Shown: positions 25,790 to 36,211 of the stretch, piece by piece | How the letters are laid out: every line of letters begins with the position of its first letter | How positions within the stretch are numbered: the first letter of the stretch is position 1 | From: Cervus elaphus | Lineage: Eukaryota; Chordata; Mammalia; Artiodactyla; Cervidae | Direction: 5' to 3' | DNA: 64,000 nt | Assembly (NCBI RefSeq): GCF_910594005.1 | Contig: NC_057827.1 | Location: 4,836,001-4,900,000 of the forward strand | The notes under the pieces: generated by a model | Told to the model about the DNA's origin: nothing | The model's database searches: none | Seen by the model: the letters and a program-made list of their open reading frames with translations, nothing else | Program-made: the position numbers and the translations under genes

Positions 25790-28700
25790 CTGGGTCCACG
25801 GAGCTCTTTTGTGTTGCTACAGTGACCTCAGGATGCCTCTAGCCTTGAAACAGTGTTCTTGGGGTTTCTCTGGAGTGCCATCAAGGAAATCAAGGCTCCT
25901 TTCATGTGTGATGTGCAACACGGAATTGCTCTGCACAAAGTGCAGGCGAATCGGGCCTCATCTCGCGGCGAGTGGGAAGTCTCATGGTTTATCTCGAGTT
26001 GCGGCGGGAAACTGGGGTATAATTTCGAGTTTCAACGGGGATGGCCCTTCCACACACGTGTTTGTTCAGCGACGTCAGGACTCCTGCCTAGTTGCGAGGG
26101 ACAACTCGGGATTCTCCTCTAGGCTTGGCAGTCCAATTGGGACGACTCTCCAGCTGAGGCGGGAGACCAAGGGTCCCTTTCCACATGCCACAGGAATCCT
26201 GGGACTCCTATCAAGTTTCACGAGGAGTCAGGCATCATCTCCTTTGGAGGCCCTGATCTCCGCATACCTCTGGAGTTTTCAAAGGATGTGAGGTCTCTGG
26301 TCGCGATGAGGTGGGGAACTAGGTCTTTCTCTGTGGTCTCCACAGGGGATTCAGACATCCTTTCGTATTGGGAGATGCAAGACGAGCCTGCATTCAAGTC
26401 ACTGCAGGGATATCCGGCCTCATTTCGAGTCAGGCCATCGCGGTGTCCATTCCACTTGAGGCCGCAACCTCAGGGTCCCTCTCACATACCTAGAGCTGAG
26501 AGAAGCCTCCTCTTCAGGTGGTTGTGGTAAGGTGCTATTCCTCTGGAGTCGAAGCCAGGGACTAACCTCTCATTTCGAGTTGATTTTTGGTCCAAGGAGC
26601 TCTTTCGTGTTGCTACAGTGACCTCAGGATCCCTCTAGCCTTGAAACAGTGTTCTTGGGGTTTCTCTGGAGTGCCATCAAGGAAATCAAGGCTCCTTTCA
26701 TTTTTGATGTGCAACACGGAATTGCTCTGCACACAGTGCAGGGGAATCGGGCCTCATCTCGCGGCGAGGGGGAAGTCTCATGGTTTCTCTCGAGTTGCAG
26801 CGGGAGCCTGGGGTATATTCTCGAGTTACGACGGGGATGGCCCTTCCACACACGTGTTTGTTCAGCGACGTCAGGACTCCTGCCTAGTTGCCAGGGACAA
26901 CTGGGGATTCTCCTCAAGGCTTGGCAGAGCAATTGGGACGCCTCTCCAGCTGAGGCGGAAGACCAAGGGTCCCTTTCCACGTGCCACACGAATCCTGGGA
27001 CTCCTATCAAGTTTCACGAGGAGTCAGGCATCGTCTCCTTTGGAGGAACTGATCTCCGCGTACTTCTGGAGTTTTCAAAGGATGTGAGGCCTCCGGTCGC
27101 CATGAGGTGGAGAATTAGGTCTTTCTCTGTGGCCTCCACAGGAGATTCAGACATCCTTTCGTCTTGGGAGATGCAAGACGAGCCTGCATTCGAGTCACTG
27201 CAGGGATATCCGGCCTTATTTCGAGTCAGGGCATCGCGGAGTCCATTCCACTTGAGTCCACAAACTCAGGGTCCCTCTCACATACCTAGAGCTGAGAGAA
27301 GCCTCCTCTTGAGGTGCTTGTGGTAAGGTGATATTCCTCTGGAGTCGAAGCCAGGGACTAACCTCTCATCTCGAGTTGATTTGTGGTCCACGGAGCTCTT
27401 TCGTGTTGCTACAGTGACCTCAGGATCCCTCTAGCCTTGAAACAGTGTTCTTGGGGTTTCTCTGGAGTGCCATCAAGGAAATCAAGGCTCCTTTCATGTG
27501 TGATGTGCAACACGGAATTGCTCTGCACAAAGTGCAGGCGAATCGGGCCTCATCTCGCGGCGCGTGGGAAGTCTCATGGTTTATCTCGAGTTGCGGCGGG
27601 AAACTGGGGTATAATTTCGAGTTTCCACGGGGATGGCCCTTTCACACACGTGTTTGTTCAGCGACGTCAGGACTCCTGCCTAGTTGCGAGGGACAACTCG
27701 GGATTCTATTCGAGCATTGGCAGGGCAATTGGGACGCCTCTCCAGCTGAGGCGGGAGACCAAGGGTCCCTTTCCACGTGCCACAGGAATCCTGGGACTCC
27801 TATCAAGATTCACGAGGAGTCAGGCATCGTCTCCTTTCGAGGCACTAATCTCCGCGTACTTCTGGAGTTTTCAAAGGATCTGAGGCCTCCGGTCGTGATG
27901 AGGTGGGGAAGTATGTGTTTCTCTGTGGTCTCCACAGGGGATTCAGACATTCTTTCGTCTTGGGAGATGCAAGACGAGCCTGCATTCAAGTCACTGCAGG
28001 GATATCCGGCCTTATTTCGAGTCAGGGCATCGCGGTGTCCATTCCACTTGAGGCCGCAAACTCAGGGTCCCTCTCACATACCTAGAGCTGAGAGAAGCCT
28101 CCTCATGGGGTGCTTGTGGTAAGGTGCTATTCCTCTGGAGTCGAAGCCAGGGACTAACCTCCCATTTCGAGTTGATTTTTGGTCCAAGGAGCTCTTTCGT
28201 GTTGCTACAGTGACCTCAGGATCCCTCTAGCCTTGAAACAGTGTTCTTGGGGTTTCTCTGGAGTGCCATCAAGGAAATCAAGGCTCCTTTCATGTTTGAT
28301 GTGCAACACGGAATTGCTCTGCACACAGTGCAGGGGAATCGGGCCTCATCTCGCGGCGAGGGGGAAGTCTCATGGTTTCTCTCGAGTTGCAGCGGGACCC
28401 TTGGGTATATTCTCGAGTTACAACGGGGATGGCCCTTCCACACACGTGTTTGTCGAGCGACGTCAGGAATCCTGCCTAGTTGGAAGGGACAACTCGGGAT
28501 TCTCCTCGATGCTTGGCAGGGCACTTGGGACGCCTCTCCAGCTGAGGCGGGAGACCAAGGGTCCCTTTCCTCATGCCACAGTAATCCAGGGACTCCTATC
28601 AGGTTTCACGAGGAGTCAGGCATCATCTCCTTTGGAGGCCCTGATCTCCGCGTACCTCTGGAGTTTTCAAAGGATGTGAGGCCTCCAGTCGCGATGAGGT

Positions 28701-31700
28701 GGGGAACTAGGTCTTTCTCTGTGGTCTCCACTGGGGATTCAGACATCCTTTCGTCTTGGGAGATGCAAGACGAGCCTGCATTCAAGTCACTGCAGGGATA
28801 TCCGGCCTCATTTCGAGTCAGGCCATCGCGGTGTCCATTCCACTTGAGGCCGCAACCTCAGGGTCCCTCTCACATACCTAGAGCTGAGAGAAGCCTCCTC
28901 TTGAGGTGCTTCTGGTAAGGTGCTATTCCTCTGGAGTCGAAGCCAGGGACTAACCCCTCATTTCGAGTTGATTTTTGGTCCAAGGAGCTCTTTCGTGTTG
29001 CTACAGTGACCTCAGGATCCCTATAGCCTTGAAACAGTGTTCTTGGGGTTTCTCTGGAGTGCCATCAAGGAAATCAAGGCTCCTTTCATGTGTTATGTGC
29101 AACACGGAATTGCTCTGCACACAGTGCAGGGGAATCGGGCCTCATCTCGCGGCGAGGGGGAAGTCTCATGGTTTCTCTCGAGTTGCAGCGGGAGCCTGGG
29201 GTATATTCTCGAGTTACGACGGGGATGGCCCTTCCACACACGTGCTTGTTCTGCGACGTCAGGACTCCTGCCTAGTTGCCAGGGACAACTCGGGATTCTC
29301 CTCAAGGCTTGGCAGAGCAATTGGGACGCCTCTCCAGCTGAGGCGGGAGACCAAGGGTCCCTTTCCACGTGCCACAGGAATCCTGGGACTCCTATCAAGT
29401 TTTACGAGCAATCAGGCATTGTCTCCTTTGGAGGAACTGATCTCCGCGTACCTCTGGAGTTTTCAAAGGATGTGAGGCCTCCGGTCGCGATGAGGTGGGG
29501 AAATAGGTCTTTCTCTGTGGTCTCCACAGGGGATTCAGACATCCTTTCGTCTTGGGAGATGCAAGACGAGCCTGCATTCAAGTCACTGCAGGGATATCCG
29601 GCCTTATTTCGAGTCAGGGCATCGCGGAGTCCATTCCACTTGAGTCCACAAACTCAGGGTCCCTCTCACATACCTAGAGCTGAGAGAAGCCTCCTCTTGA
29701 GGTGCTTGTGGTAAGGTGATATTCCTCTGGAGTCGAAGCCATGGACTAACCTCTCATCTCGAGTTGATTTTTGGTCCACGGAGCTCTTTTGTGTTGCTAC
29801 AGTGACCTCAGGATCCCTCTAGCCTTGAAACAGTGTTCTTGGGGTTTCTCTGGAGTTCCATCAAGGAAATCAAGGCTCCTTTCATTTTTGATGTGCAACA
29901 CGGAATTGCTCTGCAGACAGTGCAGGTGAATCGGGCCTCATCTCGCGGCGAGGGGGAAGTCTCATGGTTTCTCTCGAGTTGCAGCGGGAGCCTGGGGTAT
30001 ATTCTCGAGTTACGACGGGGATGGCCCTTCCACACACGTGTTTGTTCAGCGACGTCAGGACTCCTGCCTAGTTGCCAGGGACAACTCGGGATTCTCCTCA
30101 AGGCTTGGCAGAGCAATTGGGACGCCTCTCCAGCTGAGGCGGGAGACCAGGGGTCCCTTTCCACGTGCCACAGGAATCCTGGGACTCCTATCAAGTTTCA
30201 CGAGGAGTCAGGCATCGTCTCCTTTGGAGGAACTGATCTCCGCGTACCTCTGGAGTTTTCAAAGGATGTGAGGCCTCCGGTCGCGATGAGGTGGGGAAAT
30301 AGGTCTTTCTCTGTGGTCTCCACTGGGGATTCAGACATCCTTTCGTTTTGGGAGATGCAAGACGAGCCTGCATCCAAGTCACTGCAGGGATATCCGGCCT
30401 CATTTCGAGTCAGGCCATCGCGGTGTCCATTCCACTTGAGGCCGCAACCTCAGGGTCCCTCTCACATACCTAGAGCTGAGAGAAGCCTCCTCTTGAGGTG
30501 CTTCTGGTAAGGTGCTATTCCTCTGGAGTCGAAGCCAGGGACTAACCTCTCATTTCGAGTTGATTTTTGGTCCAAGAAGCTCTTTCGTGTTGCTACAGTG
30601 ACCTCAGGATCCCTCTAGCCTTGAAACAGTGTTCTTGGGGTTTCTCTGGAGTGCCATCAAGGAAATCAAGGCTCCTTTCATGTGTGATGTGCAACACGGA
30701 ATTGCTCTGCACACAGTGCAGGCGAATCGGGCCTCATCTCGCGGCGATTGGGAAGTCTCATGGTTTATCTCGAGTTGCGGCGGGAAACTGGGGTATAATT
30801 TCGAGTTTCAACGGGGATGGCCCTTCCACACACGTGTTTGTTCAGCGACGTCAGGACTCCTGCCTAGTTGCGAGGGACAACACGGGATTCTATTCGAGCC
30901 TTGGCAGGGCAATTGGGACGCCTCTCCAGCTGAGGCGGGAGACCAAGGGTCCCTTTTCACGTGACACAGGAATCCTGGGACTCCTATCAAGATTCACGAG
31001 GAGTCAGGCATAGTCTCTTTTGGAGGCACTAATCTCCGCGTACTTCTGGAGTTTTCAAAGGATCTGAGGCCTCCGGTCGCGATGAGGTGGGGAACTAGGT
31101 CTTTCTCTGTGGTCTCCACAGGGGATTCAGACATCGTTTCGTCTTGGGAGATGCAAGACGAGCCTGCTTTCATGTCACTGTAGGGATATCCGGCCTTATT
31201 TCAAGTCAGGGCATCGTGGAGTCCATTCCACTTGAGTCCACAAACTCAGGGTTCCTCTCACATACCTAGAGCTGAGAGAAGCCTCCTCTTGAGGTGCTTG
31301 TGGTAAGGTGCTATTCCTCTGGAGTCGAAGCCAGGGACTAACCTCTCATTTCGAGTTGATTTTTGGTCCAAGGAGCTCTTTCGTGTTGCTACAGTGACCT
31401 CAGGATCCCTCTAGCCTTGAAACAGTGTTCTTGGGGTTTCTCTGGAGTGCCATCAAGGAAATCAAGGCTCCTTTCATGTTTGATGTGCAACACGGAATTG
31501 CTCTGCACACAGTGCAGGGGAATCGGGCCTCATCACGCGGCGAGGGGGAAGTCTCATGGTTTCTCTCGAGTTGCAGCGGGAGCCTGGGGTATATTCTCGA
31601 GTTACGACCGGGATGGCCGTTCCACATACGTGTTTGTTCAGCGACGTCAGGACACCTGTCTAGTTGCGAGGGAAATGTCGGGATTCTCCTCGAGGCTTGG

Positions 31701-32157
31701 CAGGGCAATTGGGACGCCTCTCCAGCTGAGGTGGGAGACCAAGGGTCCCTTTCCACGTGCCACAGGAATCCTGGGACTCCTATCAAGTTTCACGACGAGT
31801 CAGGCATCGTCTCCTTTGAAGTCACTGATCTCCGCATACCTCTGCAGTTTTCAAGGGATGTGAGGACTCCGGTCGCGAAGAGGTGGGGAACTAGGTCTTT
31901 CTCTGTGGTCTCCACAGGGGATTCAGACATCCTTTCGTCTTGGGAGATGCAAGACGAGCCTGCATTCAAGTCACTGCATGGATGTCCGGCCTTATTTCAA
32001 GTCAGGGCATCGCGGTGTCCATTCCACTTGGGCCGCAAACTCAGGGTCCCTCTCACATACCTAGAGCTGAGAGAAGCCTCCTCTTGGGGTGCTTGTGGTA
32101 AGGTGGTATTCCTCTGGAGCCGAAGCCAGGGACTAACCTCTCATCTCTAATTGATTT
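25790..32157 (+). repeat. Higher-order repeat block of interleaved monomer subtypes upstream of the provirus
   Basis: Three linked variant sets alternate here. One has TTTCGAGTTGATTTTTGGTC followed by CAAGGAGC or CAAGAAGC (at 26587, 28179, 28975, 30567, 31363). A second has GTGCAGGCGAATCGGG with AAACTGGGGTATAATTTCG (at 25791, 27383, 30567). A third is the pair of tail types CAGGCCATCGCGG...GCCGCAACCTCAGG (near 26410, 28802, 30393) and CGGAGTCCATTCC...GAGTCCACAAACTC (near 27236, 29625, 31212). Both tail types recur with spacings of about 2390 and 1591 bp, that is three and two monomers. The block ends just before the monomer that received the provirus. Confidence 0.7.
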
Positions 32158-32542
32158 TTGGTCCACGGAGCACTTTCGTGTTGCCACAGTGAGCTCACGA
32201 TCCCTCTAGCCTTGAAACAGTGTTCTTGGGTTTTCTCTGGAGTGCCATCAAGGAAATCAAGGCTCCTTTCATGTTTGATGTGCAACACGGAATTGCTCTG
32301 CACGCAGTGCAGGGGAATCGGGCCTCATCTCGGGGCGAGGGGGAAGTCTCATGGTTTTTCTCGAGTTGCGGCGAGAACCTGGGGTATATTCTCGAGTTAC
32401 GACGGGGATGGCCCTTCCACACACGTGATTGTTCAGCGACGTCAGGACTCCTGCCTAGTTGGGAGGGACAACTCTGGATTCTCCTCGATGCTTGGCAGGG
32501 CAATTGGGACGCCTCTCCAGCTGAGGCGGGAGGCCAAGGGTC

Positions 32543-32546
32543 CCTT
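32543..32546. repeat. Target site duplication CCTT, 5' side of provirus
   Basis: Undisturbed monomers read GGGTCCCTTTCCACGTGCC here. The left flank ends GGGTCCCTT and the right flank after the 3' LTR resumes CCTTTCCACG, so CCTT is present on both sides. A 4-bp duplication is typical of gammaretroviral integrase. Confidence 0.85.
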
Positions 32547-33026
32547 TGAGAGGGTAACAGGCAGGAAGGCCAGGGGTCTCCAAATGGAGGAAAGAGGCTG
32601 TAATTGCCAGACATTTTTATCTCTCTTAAATGGCAAGAAGAAACAAACCAGCGATCTGTTTTTCATTCTCTATACAAATTTAAAAGGAGGTTTCTCTTAA
32701 CATTCTGTGTTGCCATGACACCTGGTCTCACCTAAAGCTAACCACTCTCAAACTTTGAGTTAACCAATACATGCCTTTTTCGTATGGAAATGTGGTCTTA
32801 AGCTATGTTAATGAACCCCAGACTCAATCTTCAAGTTGGTTCCGCTAAATGGCCTAACTTACTTCCTCAGGTATTGTTCTCCTAATCTATGTAAACGGAA
32901 CTATTTGTTGGTATTCTGCCCTTCTAAAAGATTCAAGTCAATCGTTTTATGGCCTGGGATGAATTATCTGATGCCATTCTAAATTTTATGACATTCCTTT
33001 CATTTCATTAACAGACTGTGAGTGAC

Positions 33027-33033
33027 TATATAA
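33027..33033 (+). promoter_or_regulatory. TATA box of the 5' LTR
   Basis: TATATAA lies in GTGACTATATAACATAC, about 90 bp upstream of the AATAAA signal. This fits a retroviral U3 promoter with transcription start roughly 25-30 bp downstream. Activity is not shown. Confidence 0.7.
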
Positions 33034-33119
33034 CATACAGCTAAAGACTAGGAGGGGGGTACTCTTTTGCCCCCTTCTGATGCCTATGTCAGAAGCTTTC
33101 TCTATCTCCTTTATACTTT

Positions 33120-33125
33120 AATAAA
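33120..33125 (+). terminator. Polyadenylation signal AATAAA of the 5' LTR
   Basis: AATAAA in ACTTTAATAAAACTTTATTAC. In a provirus the copy in the 3' LTR normally directs cleavage and polyadenylation; this one is its 5' counterpart. Confidence 0.75.
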
Positions 33126-33241
33126 ACTTTATTACACAAAAGCTCTGAGCGATCCAGCCTCGTCTCTGGTCCCGGATTGAATTCGTCTCCTCCGGAGGCC
33201 AAGAATCCCGCGTCTTATCGTTCAGCAACAACCTTTCGTCT

Positions 33242-33259
33242 TGGGGGCTCGTCCGGGAT
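33242..33259 (+). other. Primer binding site, tRNA-Pro type
   Basis: The 18 bases TGGGGGCTCGTCCGGGAT, three bases after the LTR, match the classical gammaretroviral site complementary to the 3' end of proline tRNA. This is established knowledge for murine leukaemia virus-like elements. The tRNA pairing here is read from the sequence and was not searched. Confidence 0.88.
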
Positions 33260-33269
33260 CCTTCAGGAC

Positions 33270-33278
33270 AAGGTAAGG
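33270..33278 (+). other. Putative major splice donor
   Basis: AAGGTAAGG fits the donor consensus AG/GTAAG, with the exon boundary between 33272 and 33273. It lies 11 bp after the primer binding site, a usual place for the donor used to make retroviral env mRNA. The likely partner is the acceptor ending at 39270. Confidence 0.6.
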
Positions 33279-34261
33279 ATGCTTGGTGCTCTAGTTCTTT
33301 GTTCTCCTAGCGAACACGTTTTCAGCTGTACTTTACTAACTCTATGGTGTGCTTGTGTAAATGAATGAAACGCCCTGCGCGAAGCAAGTGAGGAGCCCTG
33401 CTCTGTGGTCCCGCGGTGACCTCATAAGGCTATGGCAAAAACCTGTCGGGGGTTTATACCGACCTGCCAATGCCAAGAGGCAACCAATGTCTCCTTCGGG
33501 AACTGACCAGAAACGGGCAAAGCGTGTGGACCGAACTCTCCTTTCTCGGTCAAACTTTTTGGTCTCTTTGACCATTTCATAGCTCCTTGGGAATTAGAAG
33601 TACTAACCTTATCTATCGGATGATAGACTTTCAAGGGACTTGTGACCTATGTTGCTGCTATACTGTGGTCTTGGTCTCAAACTTGGATTGGTAGTCAGGA
33701 AGCGCCTAGCCTCGCTAGGCATGGAAAGTTCGGAAGCTAGATGGAGCTCTAACTCCCAGAGCATCTCTGAGGTTAAAGGTTACTCGGATTGGAACTGCAA
33801 TGGTGTTTTCCTTTGGTAACACTGGCTCTTAGTGGACCAGAGGAGGCTCTTATACCGGTGTGGTGACGCTTGGAAGGAACATCTCAGTTTCATGTTGTAT
33901 CGGTCTTATTGCGGTCAAGAATGTACTCAGGGTTGTGCACAGGCACTCAGGTGATGAATGTGTCCCCCAGAGGTCTTAGCTTGGGAAGCATTCCGGAAGG
34001 TTACTCTGATTGTGCCCCGGGTGGCATCAGAGGCAAGCGAAGTGAAGGGCTGGACGTCAGTCAGGGATGCCATCAGGTCTACCCCTGGTGCATCCCCACC
34101 CCGTCTTGGTGGTAGAACCGGGAGGGACGAATGTGACGCCTGCGTCGGTAAGAGACAGACTAAGTCCGACCAGGAAGGAAAAGCTTTTGGTGTAACGTCT
34201 GTCTACACCCCCATCTAGAGCAGGGAGGGACGCCTCCAGTAGAAAAAATGGCGCTGGTCGC

Positions 34262-34279
34262 TTTTTTTCTCTCTTACAG
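34262..34279 (+). other. Splice-acceptor-like site directly before the gag ATG
   Basis: TTTTTTTCTCTCTTACAG is an almost perfect pyrimidine tract plus CAG, and the next three bases are the gag ATG. If used with the donor at 33272 it would remove the whole leader from a gag mRNA. Use of this site is inference. Confidence 0.5.
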
Positions 34280-35797
34280 ATGGGAGCTAACAATTCCAGC
34301 CTCACTCCTTTGAACTGTATCCTGAAAAACTGGGATAGATTTGATCCCCAGGGCTTAAAGAAGACACACCTGGTCTTCCTATGTGATACTGCATGGCCGC
34401 GGTACCCACTGGAGGACGGCGAACGGTGGCCAGTTGGAGGGTCTCTTAAGTATTATAACACTGTTCTACAATTAGACCGGTTCTGTAAAAAGCAAGGAAA
34501 ATGGGTAGAAGTAGCGTATGTGTTGTCCTTTTTCTCTCTGCGAAATATGCCAGACTTATGTCCTAAGGGTGTAGATTTGGGTGTGAAACCTTCTGCTCCC
34601 CCCTGTCCTCCTACTTTGCCCCCGTATCCGGGTCTCCAAGATGAGGTTCAAACTACTCTGGTTTCAGTAGAAACTCAGACCATCGAAGTAAGAGATGAGA
34701 TAGAGGACAGGAGGCAAAGAGATAGAGAAAAGCAGGTTTTTCCAATCTATCCCTGGGATATGTCCAGAGTAGCCAGAGAGACGGAGGGACAGCCACTCAT
34801 GCTGTTGCCTCTTCACGAAGTACCCACCGGGAGAAATTATCAGTCTATGAGAGTTAATAAGCCTTTTTCTTATCAAGAGATACAAAGAATTAAAGAGGAC
34901 CTGGGAGACTATTTAGAGGACCCAGAAAAATATATTAGAGCTTTTAAAGGTGTTACTCTGCATTATGACCTCACTTGGAAGGATGTGATGTATATCTTGG
35001 GACAAACGCTGACTCCCGACTCAAAGGCTCGAGTTTTGGGGAAAGCGGTTGCTTATGGTGATGAGTGGCTTGGTAATGAATCAGTGGGAAAGAGGGAGGA
35101 CGAGATAACTGCCCTCCCCACTGGGAGTCAGGCGGTCCCAGCTACAGAACCAGACTGGGACTATAACACTGCTAAAGGAAGATGGGATCAGAGTCATTTT
35201 GTCAGATGTATTCTTGAAGGACTCAGACAGGTGCGTTCTAAGCCTTTAAACTATGGCAAACTGGCAGACATAGAACAGGAGGAGAAGGAAGCTCCTGGTA
35301 AATTCCTAGATAGACTGAGAGAAGCCCTTCGCAGATTCACTGAGATTGATCCCGAAAGTGAAGAAGGGAAAGTGATCTTAAAAGATAAATTTCTCACTCA
35401 GTCGGCTCCAGATATTCGCCGTAAGTTATCAAAACGGGCGTATGGACCAAATCAGTCTTTAGATAATCTGTTACAACTGGCTCAGACAGTCTATTATGGT
35501 AGGGAATATGAGGAAAAGAAAGAAAGGCAGAGAAAGACGAAGGAAAAGGCGGAAGCCCTCGCAATGGCTATGAAAACCATTCTTAAGCAGCCTGAGAAAA
35601 GTGCCCAGAGGGACCCAGGTGAAAAGGGATGGGCTTGCTATTGCTGTGGAAAGGAGGGGCATCTCAAGCGGGATTGCCCTCAGGCATCTAAGCCGCCCCC
35701 GGCTCCATGTCCGGTCTGCAAGGGACCACACTGGAGGAGAGACTTCCCCCAGAGGCGTAGGTCTCAGGGGTCTGACTCTCAAGACAATCAGGACTGA
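34280..35797 (+). CDS. gag: Retroviral Gag polyprotein, uninterrupted (505 aa)
   Basis: The structural polyprotein of the provirus is open from the first ATG after the leader to a TGA. It starts MGANNSS, so Gly2 could be myristoylated. Matrix-like sequence runs to about residue 100, followed by a proline-rich linker with a PSAP late-domain motif (104-107) and PPYPG (114-118). Capsid covers roughly 170-405. Its C-terminal half includes the segment EAPGKFLDRLREALRRFTE (residues 337-355), which corresponds to the gammaretroviral major homology region. A charged, probably helical stretch spans 407-430. Nucleocapsid has one intact CCHC knuckle (C453, C456, H461, C466) and a second shorter one (C477, C480, H484) whose last cysteine position is Phe489. 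Length is normal for the family. The following pol is in the same frame, so pol would be expressed by read-through of the stop. Whether Gag is made is unknown. Confidence 0.88.
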   Translation: MGANNSSLTPLNCILKNWDRFDPQGLKKTHLVFLCDTAWPRYPLEDGERWPVGGSLKYYNTVLQLDRFCKKQGKWVEVAYVLSFFSLRNMPDLCPKGVDLGVKPSAPPCPPTLPPYPGLQDEVQTTLVSVETQTIEVRDEIEDRRQRDREKQVFPIYPWDMSRVARETEGQPLMLLPLHEVPTGRNYQSMRVNKPFSYQEIQRIKEDLGDYLEDPEKYIRAFKGVTLHYDLTWKDVMYILGQTLTPDSKARVLGKAVAYGDEWLGNESVGKREDEITALPTGSQAVPATEPDWDYNTAKGRWDQSHFVRCILEGLRQVRSKPLNYGKLADIEQEEKEAPGKFLDRLREALRRFTEIDPESEEGKVILKDKFLTQSAPDIRRKLSKRAYGPNQSLDNLLQLAQTVYYGREYEEKKERQRKTKEKAEALAMAMKTILKQPEKSAQRDPGEKGWACYCCGKEGHLKRDCPQASKPPPAPCPVCKGPHWRRDFPQRRRSQGSDSQDNQD

Positions 35798-36211
35798 AGG
35801 TGCCCGGGGGTCCCCACACAAGCTCCCGTCCTAATTACACCTGAGGAACCCCGGGTATTAATAACAGTGGGAGGCCAATCCGTCAATTTCCTTTTAGATA
35901 CTGGGGCAACTTACTCCGTGCTTACTGAAGCCCCTGGCCCACTTTCTTCCTGATCCGCTTCCGTAATGGGACTGTCTGGACGAGCCAAAAGGTATTACTT
36001 CAGTTATTCTCTATCATGCAACTGGGATTCTGTGCTATTTTCACACGAGTTTCTTATCGTGCCAGAATCACCCTCACCCCTTTTGGGGAGGGATATACTG
36101 AGCAAAGTCCATGCCTCTGTTTTCATGAATATGGAGCCTTCCCTTTCTCTCCCTTTAGTTGAACAAAATGTGAATCCTAGAGTATGGGCTGATGGAAAAT
36201 CTGTGGGTTGA
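35798..36211 (+). pseudogene. Protease domain of pol (broken)
   Basis: The aspartic protease active site LLDTGAT is visible with its Asp codon at 35897-35899. LLGRDIL, the family's usual C-terminal protease signature, lies near 36087-36107. A TGA at 35951 cuts the domain about 18 codons after the active Asp, and a second TGA at 36209 ends this open segment. The domain has the single-Asp retropepsin form, which acts as a dimer in intact viruses. Confidence 0.85.

Larger units (their letters stand above)
1..32546 (+). repeat. Left array of ~796-bp satellite monomers (ruminant satellite I type)
   Basis: About 41 head-to-tail monomers fill this stretch with no other sequence between them. The phase marker TTGGTCCACGGAGCTC or close variants recurs at 1135, 1931, 2726, 3521, 5113, 5909, 6704, 8296, 9092, 10684, 11480, 13072, 14662, 15457 and so on to 32158, always 795-796 bp apart or a multiple of that. 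Every copy carries the same order of landmarks: a CTCGAG cluster, GCAGTGCAGGGGAATCGGG, CACACACGTGTTTGTTCAG, GATATCCGGCCTTATTTCG and CCTAGAGCTGAGAGAAGCC. All copies share one orientation. Assignment to ruminant satellite I rests on the 31-bp substructure, the monomer length and my memory of the family; no database search was run. Transcription or protein coding is not supported. Open frames recur only because the copies are homologous, and they break in many copies. Confidence 0.88.
32547..33238 (+). repeat. 5' LTR (692 bp)
   Basis: It begins TGAGAGGGTAAC and ends CAACAACCTTTCG, where the 3' LTR and the solo LTR end CTTTCA, so the canonical CA end has become CG here. Read by eye against the 3' LTR there are 8 substitutions and one 1-bp indel: 32604, 32621, 32653, 32677, an extra T near 32697, 32850, 32851, 33049 and 33238. 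That is about 1.2% divergence. A TATA box and a polyadenylation signal lie in the expected order, so U3, R and U5 can be placed roughly at 32547-33055, 33056-33145 and 33146-33238. The inner borders are estimates. Confidence 0.92.
33260..34279 (+). other. Proviral leader between primer binding site and gag (about 1 kb)
   Basis: This untranslated leader holds a good splice donor (AAGGTAAGG near 33270) just after the primer binding site and presumably the packaging signal, which I cannot delimit by eye. Short open frames at 33870-34115 and 33958-34218 overlap in different frames, resemble nothing I recognise and are not called as genes. The leader ends in a pyrimidine-rich stretch and TTACAG directly before the gag start codon. 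Confidence 0.7.

Noticed and set aside
32158..32700. Open frames running from satellite into the LTR (also 41016-41558, and 40543-40959 from LTR into satellite)
   Set aside because: They cross an integration junction by chance; both halves are non-coding repeats.
33870..34218. Two overlapping short open frames in the proviral leader
   Set aside because: Different frames, no similarity that I recognise, and they lie in the untranslated leader.
35471..35821. Antisense and alternate-frame open frames over gag and pol
   Set aside because: They overlap clearly recognisable Gag and Pol sequence in the sense frame and show no features of their own.
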